A program made the position numbers and the translations under genes. A stretch of 64,000 nucleotides of DNA from assembly GCF_026385475.1 (NCBI RefSeq), contig NZ_JANIDW010000001.1, positions 124,001 to 188,000 on the forward strand, read 5' to 3'. The notes below the pieces were generated by a model. That model did not search any database, was not told the origin of the DNA, and saw only the letters and a program-made list of their open reading frames with translations. The DNA is from Bombella saccharophila (lineage in GTDB: Bacteria > Pseudomonadota > Alphaproteobacteria > Acetobacterales > Acetobacteraceae). Of the stretch, positions 8,615-18,508 are shown one piece after another. Every line of letters begins with the position of its first letter. The first letter of the stretch is position 1.

Positions 8615-9850
8615 CTAACTGCGATACGAGCCATTAATATCGATATAACCGTGGGTTAGGTCGCACGTCCAAATACTCGCAGAGCCTGCACCTAGCCCCA
8701 TATCCACCGTGATGGTGATTTCCTGCTGGCGCATATAAGCATCCAGAGCAGAACTATCATGCTCTTTGACGCAACCTTGATGGGCAACCCAATGGTCCCC
8801 AATCGCGATGGAGAGTTTATCGCGGTCTGCTGGTTGGCCACTTTTACCAACCGCCATAACGATGCGGCCCCAATTGGCATCCTCCCCAGCGATGGCCGTT
8901 TTCACCAAGGGGGAGTTAGCAATGGCTAAAGCGATTTTGCGGGCGGATTCATCACTTTCGGCTTCTTGGACATCAACCCTGATGAGCTTAGTCGCCCCTT
9001 CGCCATCACGCACCACGAGCAAAGCAAGCTCATGCAGTAGCTCCTTTAATGCGGTGCGGAAGGCAGCGAGTGCGTTATCCTCAAGGGCGGTGATCTCGGC
9101 ATGTTTGGCCTGCCCTGTAGCGAAGAGCATGACCATATCTGACGTGGATGTATCGGAATCCACAGTGATGGAATTAAAGCTCGGCCCTACAGCTTCTTCC
9201 AATAGGGCTTGCAATACAGGTTGGGGAAGAGCGGCATCGGTGGCGACATAGGCGAGCATAGTTGCCATATCCGGCGCAATCATGCCGGAGCCTTTGGCGA
9301 TGCCTTGGAGGCAGACCGTCACATCCCCAATAGCGACCTCACGGCGTGCCGCCTTGGGGAAGGTGTCTGTTGTCATAATAGCGCGTGCAGCGTCCTCCCA
9401 CCGGTCCTCATGGAGGCCCTCAATGGCGGCGGGGAGGGCTGCGATAATTTTTTTATAAGGGAGGGTCTCCCCAATTACGCCTGTGGAGGCAAGAAATACG
9501 TCTTCCACAGGGCAATCTAGTAGATGAGCGACCTCACCTGCACATGCTACCACAGCCTCCTCACCAGCACGGCCAGTAAAGACGTTGGCATTGCCAGAAT
9601 TGACCAACAAAGCCCGTGCATGGGGCGTATGAGCCAGCGCGCCCCGGCACCAAGGGATGGGGGCACCGGGGCAGAGATTGCGTGTAAAGACCCCGGCTGC
9701 TGTCGTACCCGGCGCGAACTCAACCAACATGAGGTCTGTTCGTCCCTTATAGCGTATATTAGCCTCCACACCGCTAAGACGCACCCCAGCGATAGGGGAT
9801 AGTTTGGGGAGGGAGAGGGCCAAAGGGGAGCGCGGGTACGACTGTGCCAT
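8615..9850 (-). CDS. argJ: Glutamate N-acetyltransferase / amino-acid acetyltransferase
   Basis: A 411-residue ornithine acetyltransferase that recycles the acetyl group from N-acetylornithine to glutamate (and may also use acetyl-CoA) in arginine synthesis. It self-cleaves into two chains: the site is in PDMATMLAYVATD, between Ala196 and the nucleophile Thr197. Other hallmarks are SGNANVFTG, STGVIGETLP, and NSITVDSDTSTSDMV after the cleavage site. The full length matches the family. It begins 2 bases after the stop of the upstream isomerase gene, so the two are cotranscribed. Confidence 0.96.
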   Translation of the reverse strand: MAQSYPRSPLALSLPKLSPIAGVRLSGVEANIRYKGRTDLMLVEFAPGTTAAGVFTRNLCPGAPIPWCRGALAHTPHARALLVNSGNANVFTGRAGEEAVVACAGEVAHLLDCPVEDVFLASTGVIGETLPYKKIIAALPAAIEGLHEDRWEDAARAIMTTDTFPKAARREVAIGDVTVCLQGIAKGSGMIAPDMATMLAYVATDAALPQPVLQALLEEAVGPSFNSITVDSDTSTSDMVMLFATGQAKHAEITALEDNALAAFRTALKELLHELALLVVRDGEGATKLIRVDVQEAESDESARKIALAIANSPLVKTAIAGEDANWGRIVMAVGKSGQPADRDKLSIAIGDHWVAHQGCVKEHDSSALDAYMRQQEITITVDMGLGAGSASIWTCDLTHGYIDINGSYRS

Positions 9851-9852
9851 GG

Positions 9853-10812
9853 TTAGTGTGCCGTATTTGCTGGGGTGGCAGCAGGAGCCGGTGCTGCTGG
9901 GTTGTTCGTAATAGGCTGGCCTTTTGCATCGTAATGCACGATTCGGGCTTGCTTCTCGGCATTCTCCACGACCTTACGCACTTCCTGACGGATCAGATCG
10001 CGGCGGATTTGGTCGCGGACTTGCTCAAAGCTGGGCACTGGGGCCGTACGCGTCCCTAGGACTTGGATGACATGCCAACCATATTGCGTATGGATCGGTT
10101 TCTGCGTGATGCTACCAGACTTCATGGCAAAAGCAGCATCGGAGAAAGCAGAGATCATATCACCACGCTTAAACCAACCGAGGTCGCCCCCATTTGTGCC
10201 ACCAGAGGCTTTGTCTGTGGAGAGGCGGCTGGCGAGCTTGGCAAAATCAGCCCCTTTATTGAGCTGGCGGATAATATCCTGCGCCTTTGCTTCGCTATCT
10301 ACCAAAATGTGGCGAGCATGGACCTCTTCCTCCGGCTTTTTGGAGGCGTACTGGGTCTGATAATAGGCTTTTAGGGCATCATCGGTCAGCTTTGGTGCCA
10401 CCTGCTCTTCCAGATACGCGTTTTGAAGAGCATTCCCCGCTGCGGCTTCCATGGCTGCTTTAACAGCGGGTTTCTCCGGTAGGCCCTCTTTTTCAGCCTG
10501 AATCTGCACTGCCTTTTGATCAATCAGCTGATTGATGAGCAGCGGGATAATCACTGTAGGTTGGAGCTGGCGTGCCTCCGGGGGCAAGGTCGCTGCAGCA
10601 CGTTGCACATCGCTTAGGGTGATTTTTTGGTCATTAACAGTGGCTAACACCAAGTTGGGGTCTGTTGCTGGCGTGGTAGAGGATTGCGCCGTGGCATCGG
10701 CCTTGGTGGCCGGTTGCGCTGGGGCGGCATCAGCCGCTATGGCCTGCGTTGTTAGGGAAGAGAAGCTCCCAATGAGAGCTGTGCAGAGTAAGAAAGAGCG
10801 GGAAAGCCGCAT
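9853..10812 (-). CDS. Periplasmic parvulin-type peptidyl-prolyl isomerase
   Basis: A 319-residue exported PPIase. Residues 1 to about 27 form a Sec signal peptide (LLCTALIGSFSSL, cleavage near AIA). A low-complexity Ala/Thr/Pro linker follows, then a helical SurA/PrsA-like N domain, and a PpiC parvulin domain at about residues 160 to 255 with HARHILVDSEAKAQ, GGDLGWFKRG and QYGWHVIQVL. The tail is Pro/Ala rich. It probably helps fold outer-membrane or periplasmic proteins. The gene is directly upstream of argJ with a 2-base gap; this pairing has no obvious functional logic. Confidence 0.9.
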   Translation of the reverse strand: MRLSRSFLLCTALIGSFSSLTTQAIAADAAPAQPATKADATAQSSTTPATDPNLVLATVNDQKITLSDVQRAAATLPPEARQLQPTVIIPLLINQLIDQKAVQIQAEKEGLPEKPAVKAAMEAAAGNALQNAYLEEQVAPKLTDDALKAYYQTQYASKKPEEEVHARHILVDSEAKAQDIIRQLNKGADFAKLASRLSTDKASGGTNGGDLGWFKRGDMISAFSDAAFAMKSGSITQKPIHTQYGWHVIQVLGTRTAPVPSFEQVRDQIRRDLIRQEVRKVVENAEKQARIVHYDAKGQPITNNPAAPAPAATPANTAH

Positions 10813-11144
10813 GAAAGACCTCGTTATTTCGATCTATTAAAAATCAGCCCTGTTACCATGACAAAGCCGGCCGATCCCTGCAAGGGGATGAGGGGAGCAA
10901 AACCCAAAGTATTTCCTATATTTTATGTTATTTTTTATGTTGTGTTGCAGGTTAAGTGGCCTTTTGCGGGCTGGTTATATGTTTAATGGAGGATGAAAAT
11001 AGTGCATTATAGAGGGGGAAACGGGCTTTTTCATTGACCATACTAGCAAGGCCGCTTATGTCGGGCCTATATGAAAAGCGTTGTGACCATCCGTAGCAGG
11101 TTCTTTTCGGCTTTCAGGGAAAGAGGAAGGGACACTGGCCGCTG
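10813..11144. other. Divergent intergenic region, isomerase/secA
   Basis: A 332-base gap between the divergent isomerase-argJ and secA genes, so it should hold two promoters. It contains an AT-rich stretch around 10910-10945 (runs of TTTTATGTTATTTTTTATG). I see no ORF, RNA gene or clear terminator in it. Confidence 0.6.
11034..11062 (+). promoter_or_regulatory. Candidate secA promoter
   Basis: TTGACC (11034-11039) and TATGTC (11057-11062) are spaced by 17 bases, about 80 bases before the secA start. The -10 box is weak. Confidence 0.35.
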
Positions 11145-13823
11145 ATGGCAAAATTTTCAGGGTATCTCATGCTTTCACGCCTTGCTCGCGCCCTTTTTGG
11201 CCATTCTAACGACCGCTCTTTGAAGAAATATCAGCGGCGAGTGCCGGAGATTAATGCCTTCGAGCCTCAGATACAGGCTCTTACGGATGAGGAATTAAAG
11301 GCCAAAACGGCAGAGTTCCGTCGTAAGTTGGCTGATGGTGCTACGCTGGATGAGCTGCAGGTCGAGGCTTTTGCGGTGTGCCGGGAGGCGTCTCGCCGTG
11401 TATTGGGGATGCGCCATTTTGATGTGCAGTTGATTGGCGGGATGGTTCTTCATGATGGCCGTATTGCCGAGATGCGCACAGGTGAGGGTAAAACCCTTGT
11501 CGGTACGCTCGCAGTTTACCTAAATGCCCTAACAGGCAAGGGCGTGCATGTTGTAACGGTGAATGACTATCTCGCCCGCCGTGATGCGGAGGAGATGGCT
11601 CGTCTTTACGGCTTCCTCGGCCTCACAACTGGTGTGATTATCCCTAACCTCTCTGATGAGGAACGCCGAGCAGCTTATGCGGCGGATATTACTTACGGGA
11701 CGAATAACGAGTTCGGCTTTGATTATCTGCGCGATAACATGAAATACGCGCTAGAGGAGATGGTACAGCGGGACTTCAACTTCGCCATTGTCGATGAGGT
11801 GGATAGTATCCTCATTGACGAAGCCCGCACCCCGCTGATTATCTCCGGCCCTGCGGATGATAGTTCCGACCTTTATCGGCATGTAGATGAGGTGGTGGCA
11901 CGTTTGGTTGAGGAGCCAAATGTGTATGATAAAGATGAGAAGATGCGGACCGTCACCCTCACAGAGCATGGCTCTGACCTTGTGGAGGAGATGCTGAATG
12001 CGGCGGGGCTATTGCAGGGCGGGGGATTATATGACCTGCATAATGTCTCGGTCGTGCATCATGTTCAGCAATCATTACGGGCGCGGACGCTCTTTACGCG
12101 GGATGTAGATTACATCGTCCGTGATGGTAAAGTGATGCTCATTGATGAGTTTACGGGGCGTATGATGGATGGTCGCCGTTACTCCGATGGGTTGCATCAA
12201 GCCCTAGAGGCGAAAGAAGGGGTGGAGATTCAGCAGGAGAATCAAACGCTTGCTTCTATCACCTTCCAAAACTACTTCCGTCTTTACCCCAAACTTGCGG
12301 GCATGACCGGTACCGCGATGACGGAAGCGGATGAGTTTGCGGAGATCTACAATCTTGAGGTGGTGGAAATCCCCACCAACCTGCCTGTCCGCCGTAAGGA
12401 TGCGAATGACGAGGTCTATCTCACGGCGGAGGAGAAATACGAGGCCGTAGCGGAGTTGATTCGTAAGGTTCATGAGCGGGAACAGCCTATCCTTGTTGGG
12501 ACGGCCTCGATTGAGCAGAGCGAGATTCTCTCACATCTTTTGCGGCAGAAGCGTATCCCCCATAATGTGTTGAATGCACGGCATCATGAGCGTGAGGCGA
12601 GCATTATTGCACAAGCAGGGGTGCCCGGCGCGATTACGATTGCTACCAATATGGCCGGGCGCGGGACAGATATTAAGCTTGGCGGCAATGTGGACATGCT
12701 GGTGGCTGAAAAGACCGCAGGTATTGAGGATGAAGCCGAGCGTGAGGCCGTTGCTGCCCAAGTGCGGGCGCAAGTTGCGGCAGACCATGAGCGTGTGCAT
12801 GAGCTTGGCGGGCTTTATGTTATCGGGACGGAGCGACATGAGAGCCGGCGTGTTGATAATCAGCTCCGTGGGCGGTCTGGCCGTCAGGGTGACCCCGGTA
12901 ATTCGCGCTTCTTTTTGTCCTTGCAGGATGATTTGATTCGCATTTTCGGCTCGGATCGTATGGGCGCGATGATGCAGAAGATGGGCCTAAAGCGCGGTGA
13001 AGCGATTGTGCATCCTTGGTTGAATCGTGCCTTGGAGAAAGCGCAAAAGAAGGTCGAAGCCCGTAATTTCGATATGCGGAAAAACACGCTGAAATATGAC
13101 GATGTCATGAATGCACAGCGTAAAGAGGTCTATGCCCATCGGCGCGAATATATGGCCTTGAAGGACCTTTCCGGCGTTATTGCGGATATACGCGGCAAGG
13201 TGATTGAAGATATTGTCCATGCGCATATCCCCGAGAATGCCTTTGTTGAAGCTTGGGATATTGAAGGGCTGACACGCGAAGTTAAGCGTGTTTTGAATCT
13301 TGATCTGCCGATTGCAGAATGGGCGCAAGAAGATGGCATGACCGAAGAAGGTGTCATCGAGCGGATTGAGGAAGAAGCCACACGGGCTCATGCTGCGCGT
13401 GCAGCGACCATCGGGCCGGATATGATGCGCTTGATTGAGAAGCATATTCTGCTCACATCTTTTGATGGCGCGTGGAAGGAGCATCTCCACGGGCTAGACC
13501 AAGTGCGCCAAGGGATTGGCTTGCGGGCTTATGGCCAGCGCGACCCGCTTAATGAATATAAGCAAGAAGCCTTCCAGATGTTTACATATATGCTGGAAGA
13601 TATGCGGATGCGCGTTGTGCAGGCGATTGCCCATGTGCAGCCTGTTAGTGAGGCACCTACCATGCCGGAGGTTCCTGCGGCGATGCAGGTGGAGGAGCCC
13701 GTAGAGGATGAAGCGTTGGATACAGCCACATTTGCGCGTTGGTTGAATGAGGTTCCACGCAATGCCCCATGCCCTTGTGGCTCTGGGTTAAAGTTTAAAC
13801 ATTGTCACGGCAAGATGGTTTAA
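11145..13823 (+). CDS. secA: Preprotein translocase ATPase SecA
   Basis: The 892-residue motor that pushes unfolded preproteins through SecYEG using ATP. Visible parts: Walker A in MRTGEGKT (about residues 110-117), the DEAD-like [17 protein letters not shown] (Walker B), the preprotein cross-linking domain, [15 protein letters not shown] and [10 protein letters not shown] in the second nucleotide-binding fold, and a C-terminal zinc-binding tail [13 protein letters not shown] that contacts SecB and the membrane. Length matches the alphaproteobacterial family. The start has an AGAGGAAGGG element about 16 bases upstream, a rather long spacing. It is followed 14 bases later by yebC. Confidence 0.97.
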   Translation: MAKFSGYLMLSRLARALFGHSNDRSLKKYQRRVPEINAFEPQIQALTDEELKAKTAEFRRKLADGATLDELQVEAFAVCREASRRVLGMRHFDVQLIGGMVLHDGRIAEMRTGEGKTLVGTLAVYLNALTGKGVHVVTVNDYLARRDAEEMARLYGFLGLTTGVIIPNLSDEERRAAYAADITYGTNNEFGFDYLRDNMKYALEEMVQRDFNFAIVDEVDSILIDEARTPLIISGPADDSSDLYRHVDEVVARLVEEPNVYDKDEKMRTVTLTEHGSDLVEEMLNAAGLLQGGGLYDLHNVSVVHHVQQSLRARTLFTRDVDYIVRDGKVMLIDEFTGRMMDGRRYSDGLHQALEAKEGVEIQQENQTLASITFQNYFRLYPKLAGMTGTAMTEADEFAEIYNLEVVEIPTNLPVRRKDANDEVYLTAEEKYEAVAELIRKVHEREQPILVGTASIEQSEILSHLLRQKRIPHNVLNARHHEREASIIAQAGVPGAITIATNMAGRGTDIKLGGNVDMLVAEKTAGIEDEAEREAVAAQVRAQVAADHERVHELGGLYVIGTERHESRRVDNQLRGRSGRQGDPGNSRFFLSLQDDLIRIFGSDRMGAMMQKMGLKRGEAIVHPWLNRALEKAQKKVEARNFDMRKNTLKYDDVMNAQRKEVYAHRREYMALKDLSGVIADIRGKVIEDIVHAHIPENAFVEAWDIEGLTREVKRVLNLDLPIAEWAQEDGMTEEGVIERIEEEATRAHAARAATIGPDMMRLIEKHILLTSFDGAWKEHLHGLDQVRQGIGLRAYGQRDPLNEYKQEAFQMFTYMLEDMRMRVVQAIAHVQPVSEAPTMPEVPAAMQVEEPVEDEALDTATFARWLNEVPRNAPCPCGSGLKFKHCHGKMV

Positions 13824-13837
13824 GAGGAGAGAGGCCC

Positions 13838-14587
13838 ATGGCAGGACATTCCCAATTTAAGAATATTATGCACCGTAAGGGCGCGCAGGATGCAAAGCGG
13901 GCCAAGCAATTTGCGAAGGTGATTCGCGAGATTACCGTGGCGACACGCTCTGGTATGCCAGACCCGGCTATGAATCCCCGTCTGCGTGCTGCGATCACGG
14001 CTGCGCGTGAAGTGAATATGCCAAAAGATACGGTCGAGCGGGCTATTAAGAAGGCCAGCGGTGCCGGCGGTGGTGAGGATTATGTGGCTGTTCGGTACGA
14101 GGGTTATGGCCCCGCTGGTGTGGCCATCATCATCGAGGGGCTGACAGATAACCGCAATCGTACAGCCTCCGAGGTGCGTGCGGCTTTCTCTAAACATGGT
14201 GGCTCTTTGGGGGAGACAAACTCCGTCTCTTTCGGTTTCGATCATATTGGGGTGATTACCTATCCGCTGGAAGCAGCCTCCGAAGATGATATGCTAGAAG
14301 CCGCTATTGAAGCTGGTGCGGATAATGTAGAGACCACGGAAGATGGTCATGAAATTATCACCGAGATGGAAGCTCTGATGAGCGTGCGTGATGCGCTGGA
14401 GGGCCGTTTTGGGGAGCCGCGCTCGGCAAAGCTGGATTGGCGTCCCCAAACGACCGTGACGTTGGATGAAGACCAAGCGCGTTCTGTCCTCAAGCTGATT
14501 GATGTGCTGGAGGAGAATGACGACGTCCAAGCCGTTTATGCCAATTTTGACCTCCCCGATGAGGTTGCTGAGGCTCTCGCAGCTTGA
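13838..14587 (+). CDS. yebC: YebC/PmpR-family DNA-binding or translation factor
   Basis: A 249-residue YebC family protein (transcriptional regulator PmpR; recently also tied to relief of ribosome stalling). The N terminus [15 protein letters not shown] and the segment [15 protein letters not shown] are diagnostic; [17 protein letters not shown] and the acidic central domain follow. The ATG at 13838 is chosen over an earlier in-frame GTG/ATG because of the TAAGAGGAGAG site upstream and the conserved MAGHS start. In many proteobacteria yebC precedes ruvC, as here; the stop codon overlaps the TTG start of ruvC. Confidence 0.95.
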   Translation: MAGHSQFKNIMHRKGAQDAKRAKQFAKVIREITVATRSGMPDPAMNPRLRAAITAAREVNMPKDTVERAIKKASGAGGGEDYVAVRYEGYGPAGVAIIIEGLTDNRNRTASEVRAAFSKHGGSLGETNSVSFGFDHIGVITYPLEAASEDDMLEAAIEAGADNVETTEDGHEIITEMEALMSVRDALEGRFGEPRSAKLDWRPQTTVTLDEDQARSVLKLIDVLEENDDVQAVYANFDLPDEVAEALAA

Positions 14588-15090
14588 TTCGTCTGATAGG
14601 GATTGACCCCGGTCTGCGCTTTATGGGCTGGGGTGTGGTGGATGTGGAGGGCAATCGCCTCCGGCATGTGGCTGATGGTGTATTAGCCACTCAGTCCGGT
14701 GATGATGTCCCCCGCCGCCTTTGTGACCTGCATGAGGGTTTGATGACCCTCATCCGCCGTTATCAGCCAAGTGAGGCCGCGGTGGAGGAAACTTACGTGA
14801 ATCGCAATGGCTCCTCGACATTAAAGCTCGGCTATGCGCGTGGTGTGGCGTTGTTGGTGCCTGCTCTTGCGGGGTTAAGTGTGCATGAATATGGCGCGAT
14901 GGCGGTTAAACGTGCTGTTGTTGGGACGGGTGCTGCCACCAAGGAGCAAGTGAGCATGATGGTGCGCCGTCTCTTGCCGGGGGCGGAGATAAAACGTGCT
15001 GATGCCTCCGATGCGCTTGCGATTGCGATTTGCCATGCTCATCATCGGGCGAGTGCCCAGCATGTCGCAATGGGAGTGCGCATGGCATGA
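14584..15090 (+). CDS. ruvC: Holliday junction resolvase RuvC
   Basis: A 168-residue endonuclease that cuts Holliday junctions with RuvAB. Catalytic acidic residues are all present: Asp8 in LIGIDPG, Glu68 in AAVEETYVN, and Asp140 and Asp143 in [10 protein letters not shown]. The TTG start overlaps the yebC stop (TTGA), which implies translational coupling; no better start lies nearby. The 3' end overlaps the ruvA start by ATGA, so yebC-ruvC-ruvA-ruvB form one tight operon. Confidence 0.96.
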   Translation: MIRLIGIDPGLRFMGWGVVDVEGNRLRHVADGVLATQSGDDVPRRLCDLHEGLMTLIRRYQPSEAAVEETYVNRNGSSTLKLGYARGVALLVPALAGLSVHEYGAMAVKRAVVGTGAATKEQVSMMVRRLLPGAEIKRADASDALAIAICHAHHRASAQHVAMGVRMA

Positions 15091-15725
15091 TAGGACAGCT
15101 TACCGGCCTCGTCTCGCATATAGAGGGGGATCATTGCCTGGTTGATGTGCATGGGGTGGGGTATGTTGTGTCGGCCTCTACCCATACATTAGGGCAGTTG
15201 CCGCGCCCGCCAGAGGTCGCGCGCCTGTTGGTGGAGACGATTGTGCGGGAGGATGCCATCCAGCTTTTCGGCTTTGCTGATGCGGATGAGCAAGCGTGGT
15301 TTCGCCTTCTTACGACTGTTCAAGGCGTTGGTGTGCGCGTGGCATTGGCGATTTTATCGGCCAGTCGGCCCGCCTTATTATGGCAGGCTGTGCAGGCGGA
15401 GGATAAAGCGGTGTTTACGCAAGCAGCCGGGGTTGGGCCGCGGCTAGCAACGCGTTTATTGACGGAACTAAAAGCCAAAGTCGCCAAGATGCCCGCGCCT
15501 GCAAGCCTTAGTGGGCAGCCCCTTGCGCCGATGAGCCACGGCGGTGGTGGGGTAAGTGGGGCTCATTCTCATGGAGGGGTTGAGCAAGATGCCCTTATGG
15601 CGTTGGAGGGGTTAGGTTTTAAACGTGCTGAGGCATGGCCTATCGTGAATCGGATTATCGGGGAGACTGAGGGGGCCGGGTTGGATGTGGTGATTCGTCT
15701 TGCCTTGAAGGAGCTTGCACGATGA
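15087..15725 (+). CDS. ruvA: Holliday junction branch migration protein RuvA
   Basis: A 212-residue DNA-binding subunit that loads RuvB on Holliday junctions. It begins MIGQLTGLV with the OB-fold domain ([10 protein letters not shown]), has the central helix-hairpin-helix region ([17 protein letters not shown] and [17 protein letters not shown]), and a flexible His/Gly-rich linker ([13 protein letters not shown]) before the C-terminal RuvB-binding domain from about residue 163. The ATG at 15087 overlaps the ruvC stop and is preferred to an upstream in-frame ATG inside ruvC. Confidence 0.95.
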   Translation: MIGQLTGLVSHIEGDHCLVDVHGVGYVVSASTHTLGQLPRPPEVARLLVETIVREDAIQLFGFADADEQAWFRLLTTVQGVGVRVALAILSASRPALLWQAVQAEDKAVFTQAAGVGPRLATRLLTELKAKVAKMPAPASLSGQPLAPMSHGGGGVSGAHSHGGVEQDALMALEGLGFKRAEAWPIVNRIIGETEGAGLDVVIRLALKELAR

Positions 15726-16780
15726 CACCCTTTATGCCGGAGACGCCCCCCCAGCGTGCCCCAGAGACGGATGCAACGCGTCAGGCGGAGGATGTGGCAG
15801 ATGTTGCTTTGCGCCCTCAAAGCCTTGCTGATTTTACGGGGCAAAAAGCGAGCCGTGAGAATCTCGCTATCTTTATCGAGGCGGCGCGTAAACGTGGGGA
15901 AGCGTTGGACCATGTCCTTTTGCATGGCCCGCCGGGTTTAGGGAAAACGACCCTTGCTCAAATTGTTGCGCGGGAATTAGGGGTAGGTTTCCGTGCAACA
16001 TCTGGGCCTGTGATTCAACGCTCAGGCGACTTAGCTGCTATTTTGACGAACTTACAGCCGCGCGATGTGCTGTTCATTGATGAAATCCACCGCCTTCAGC
16101 CTGCGATTGAGGAAATCCTCTATCCCGCTATGGAGGATTTTCAGCTTGACCTTGTCATAGGCGAGGGGCCAGCGGCGCGCTCGGTACGGATTGACCTTGC
16201 CCCTTTCACGCTCGTTGCGGCGACAACGCGCTCTGGCTTGTTAGCCACGCCGTTGCGCGACCGTTTTGGTATCCCCTTGCGGCTCGTCTTTTATACACCG
16301 GATGAATTGCGGCAGATTGTTAGCCGTGGGGCTGCAAAGTTGGGCATGGCCCTTACAGATGAAGGCGCGGAGGAAATTGCCCGCCGCTCACGCGGGACAC
16401 CGCGTATTGCTGGGCGGTTGCTGCGGCGTGTGCGTGATTTCGCGTTGGTTGCCAAAAAGGATGTGATTGACCGTCATTTAGCGGATATGGCCCTCTCTCG
16501 CTTAGAGGTGGATCGCCACGGGCTGGATGCGATGGATAGGCGGTATTTACGCCGTATTGCCGAGCATCATCGTGGTGGCCCTGTAGGGGTGGAGACCCTC
16601 GCCGCAGCATTGGCAGAAGCCCGCGATACATTAGAGGATGTTGTAGAGCCTTATTTGATTCAGGAAGGTCTCGTCTTACGGACATCGCGCGGGCGTATGT
16701 TGGGGGAGCCGGGATGGCGGTATTTGGGTTTGACCCCACCAGCAAGTTCTATAGAGCCACAAGAGCCACGGTTTTTATAA
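15722..16780 (+). CDS. ruvB: Holliday junction branch migration ATPase RuvB
   Basis: A 352-residue AAA+ helicase motor driving branch migration. Walker A is [13 protein letters not shown] (about residues 68-76), Walker B is FIDEIHRL, sensor 1 is AATTRSGLL, the Arg finger lies in LRDRFG, and the C-terminal winged helix contains [11 protein letters not shown] and TSRGRML. The start overlaps the ruvA stop by ATGA. Length and motifs are ordinary for the family. Confidence 0.97.
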   Translation: MTPFMPETPPQRAPETDATRQAEDVADVALRPQSLADFTGQKASRENLAIFIEAARKRGEALDHVLLHGPPGLGKTTLAQIVARELGVGFRATSGPVIQRSGDLAAILTNLQPRDVLFIDEIHRLQPAIEEILYPAMEDFQLDLVIGEGPAARSVRIDLAPFTLVAATTRSGLLATPLRDRFGIPLRLVFYTPDELRQIVSRGAAKLGMALTDEGAEEIARRSRGTPRIAGRLLRRVRDFALVAKKDVIDRHLADMALSRLEVDRHGLDAMDRRYLRRIAEHHRGGPVGVETLAAALAEARDTLEDVVEPYLIQEGLVLRTSRGRMLGEPGWRYLGLTPPASSIEPQEPRFL

Positions 16781-16792
16781 AAAGGAGAGGGT

Positions 16793-17221
16793 ATGGCGGC
16801 CCATCATTGTCAATTTCGTGTCTATTATGAGGATACGGATGCAGGGGGTATTGTGTATCATGCGCGTTATCTTGGCTTTGCAGAGCGTGCGCGGGCAGAG
16901 GCGTTGCGCTCTTTAGGGCTATCTGTAGGTGAGATGGCCGCAGAGGATGGGATAGGCTTTGTCGTCCGGCAGTTGAATATCCGTTATCACGCACCATTGC
17001 GGTTGGATGAGCTGTTAGAGGTGGAGACAAGCCTCCTGCATGCCAGCGGGGCGCGGTTGACGTTGCGGCAAATCATCACCAATCACAGCCGAGCGGGGCA
17101 AAAGGCCGTGGTGATTGAGGTAGAGCTAGCGTGTTTAAAACTCGCCAGCATGACCCCCTTGCGTCTGCCCGCCGTTTATCAAGCGCGGTTGGAGGGGTTA
17201 AAAGACCTGACAAAAGATTAA
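16793..17221 (+). CDS. ybgC: Tol-Pal-associated acyl-CoA thioesterase
   Basis: A 142-residue hotdog-fold thioesterase. The catalytic motif YYEDTDAGGIVYHARYLGFAER near the N terminus is characteristic of YbgC; the Asp and the GGIVYH turn are intact. YbgC is encoded at the head of tol-pal operons and is thought to act on acyl-CoA or acyl-ACP linked to phospholipid synthesis. It starts 12 bases after ruvB with an AAAAGGAGAGGG site and precedes tolQ by 111 bases. Confidence 0.93.
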   Translation: MAAHHCQFRVYYEDTDAGGIVYHARYLGFAERARAEALRSLGLSVGEMAAEDGIGFVVRQLNIRYHAPLRLDELLEVETSLLHASGARLTLRQIITNHSRAGQKAVVIEVELACLKLASMTPLRLPAVYQARLEGLKDLTKD

Positions 17222-17332
17222 CGATTAAAGATATTTGCTCTTTCCTCCCCTTGTGCCATTGAAAAAAGGTCATCCTACTGCAACATGAAGCAGTAGTTTT
17301 TTAGTTGATGGACCATGAGATAGGAGAGCGGA

Positions 17333-18064
17333 GTGGATCAGGCTGTGAGTTCGAGTGCCCTGGGTGCTGCTGGGGCAGCGGGGATGTCTCCCCTTCATCT
17401 GTTCCTGAATGCTTCGTTCGTGGTGCAGCTTGTGATGGTAGGGTTGGTGCTGTGTAGCATCTTCGTCTGGGCTGTGATTGTAGAGAAGTTCCTTCTTCTT
17501 CGCCGTGTGAATCAAGAAGCCAGCGCGTTTGAGGATCGTTTTTGGTCCGGTGGCTCGTTGGATGACCTCTATGATAGCGAGGGGGCACGGCCTGTTCATC
17601 CTATGGCTGCGGTATTTGGTGCGGCTATGGGGGAATGGCGGCGGTCCTCCCGTATTGCGGGGATTGATGTGATTCATGGCGGTACGTCTGAGCGGATAGA
17701 CCGTGCCATTGGCATTACGATTGCCCGCGAGACGGACCGTCTGAACCGCTATGTTGTGTTGCTGGCCACAATCGGCCCGGTGGCTCCCTTTGTGGGGCTG
17801 TTTGGGACGGTTTGGGGGATTATGCACGCTTTTAGCTCTATCGCGACAATGCATAATACGAACCTTGCTGTGGTGGCCCCGGGTATCTCTGAGGCTTTGT
17901 TTGCTACAGCGATTGGCTTGATTACCGCCATCCCTGCCTATGTGGCGTACAACCTTATCAGCCGCGCGATCGATAATTTTGGCGACCGGATGGAGGGTTT
18001 TGGTACGGAGTTTGCTGCTATCCTCTCCCGTCAGTCTGAAGAGCGTGGCGGCGGGAAGGGCTGA
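17333..18064 (+). CDS. tolQ: Tol-Pal system motor subunit TolQ
   Basis: A 243-residue inner-membrane protein of the MotA/TolQ/ExbB proton channel family. It has one N-terminal membrane helix (VMVGLVLCSIFVWAVIVEKF, about residues 35-55), a cytoplasmic loop, and two more helices in the C-terminal half (LLATIGPVAPFVGLFGTVWG and SEALFATAIGLITAIPAYVAY). With TolR it uses the proton gradient to energise TolA during outer-membrane constriction. The start is GTG with TAGGAGAGCG 7 bases before. tolR follows after 5 bases. Confidence 0.95.
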   Translation: MDQAVSSSALGAAGAAGMSPLHLFLNASFVVQLVMVGLVLCSIFVWAVIVEKFLLLRRVNQEASAFEDRFWSGGSLDDLYDSEGARPVHPMAAVFGAAMGEWRRSSRIAGIDVIHGGTSERIDRAIGITIARETDRLNRYVVLLATIGPVAPFVGLFGTVWGIMHAFSSIATMHNTNLAVVAPGISEALFATAIGLITAIPAYVAYNLISRAIDNFGDRMEGFGTEFAAILSRQSEERGGGKG

Positions 18065-18069
18065 AGGTC

Positions 18070-18498
18070 ATGGCGTTTTCCTTACGGAGCGGGCGACGGA
18101 CCCGGCGGAAGCCAGAATCGCATATTAATGTGACGCCGCTGGTTGATGTGATGTTGGTGTTGTTGATTATCTTCATGGTCACAGCACCGATGCTCACCAG
18201 TGGTGTGAATGTGGACCTCCCGCAGACGAGTGCTAAGCCTGTTAATGCGGATAATAAGCCTATTACCGTGTCGATTAAGAGCGATGGCAGCCTTTACCTA
18301 GGGGAAGACCCGGTGAGTGCGGAGGAGTTAGTCTCACACTTGCAGCAATTAGCGAGTAATGATTCCGGGCGGCGGATTTTCGTCCGCGCTGATGCGAAGA
18401 TTGATTACGGCAAGGTGATGAGCGTCATGGGTCAGATTACCGCTGGGGGCTTTACCCATGTGGCCCTTCTTGCCCAGCAGCCGCAGGGCGGGCATTAA
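18070..18498 (+). CDS. tolR: Tol-Pal system protein TolR
   Basis: A 142-residue ExbD/TolR protein with one membrane helix, about residues 22-42, containing the conserved proton-carrying Asp in NVTPLVDVMLVLLIIFMV, followed by a periplasmic domain. The N terminus is strongly basic and cytoplasmic. It partners TolQ. The gene sits between tolQ (5 bases) and tolA (10 bases). Confidence 0.95.
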   Translation: MAFSLRSGRRTRRKPESHINVTPLVDVMLVLLIIFMVTAPMLTSGVNVDLPQTSAKPVNADNKPITVSIKSDGSLYLGEDPVSAEELVSHLQQLASNDSGRRIFVRADAKIDYGKVMSVMGQITAGGFTHVALLAQQPQGGH

Positions 18499-18508
18499 GG
18501 AGCCGTTT

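Noticed and set aside
8808-9251. 147-codon antisense frame inside argJ
   Set aside because: Ser/Ala-rich shadow frame opposite argJ; no independent support.
17270-17854. 194-codon antisense frame over tolQ
   Set aside because: Shadow of tolQ; lacks initiation signals and domain features.
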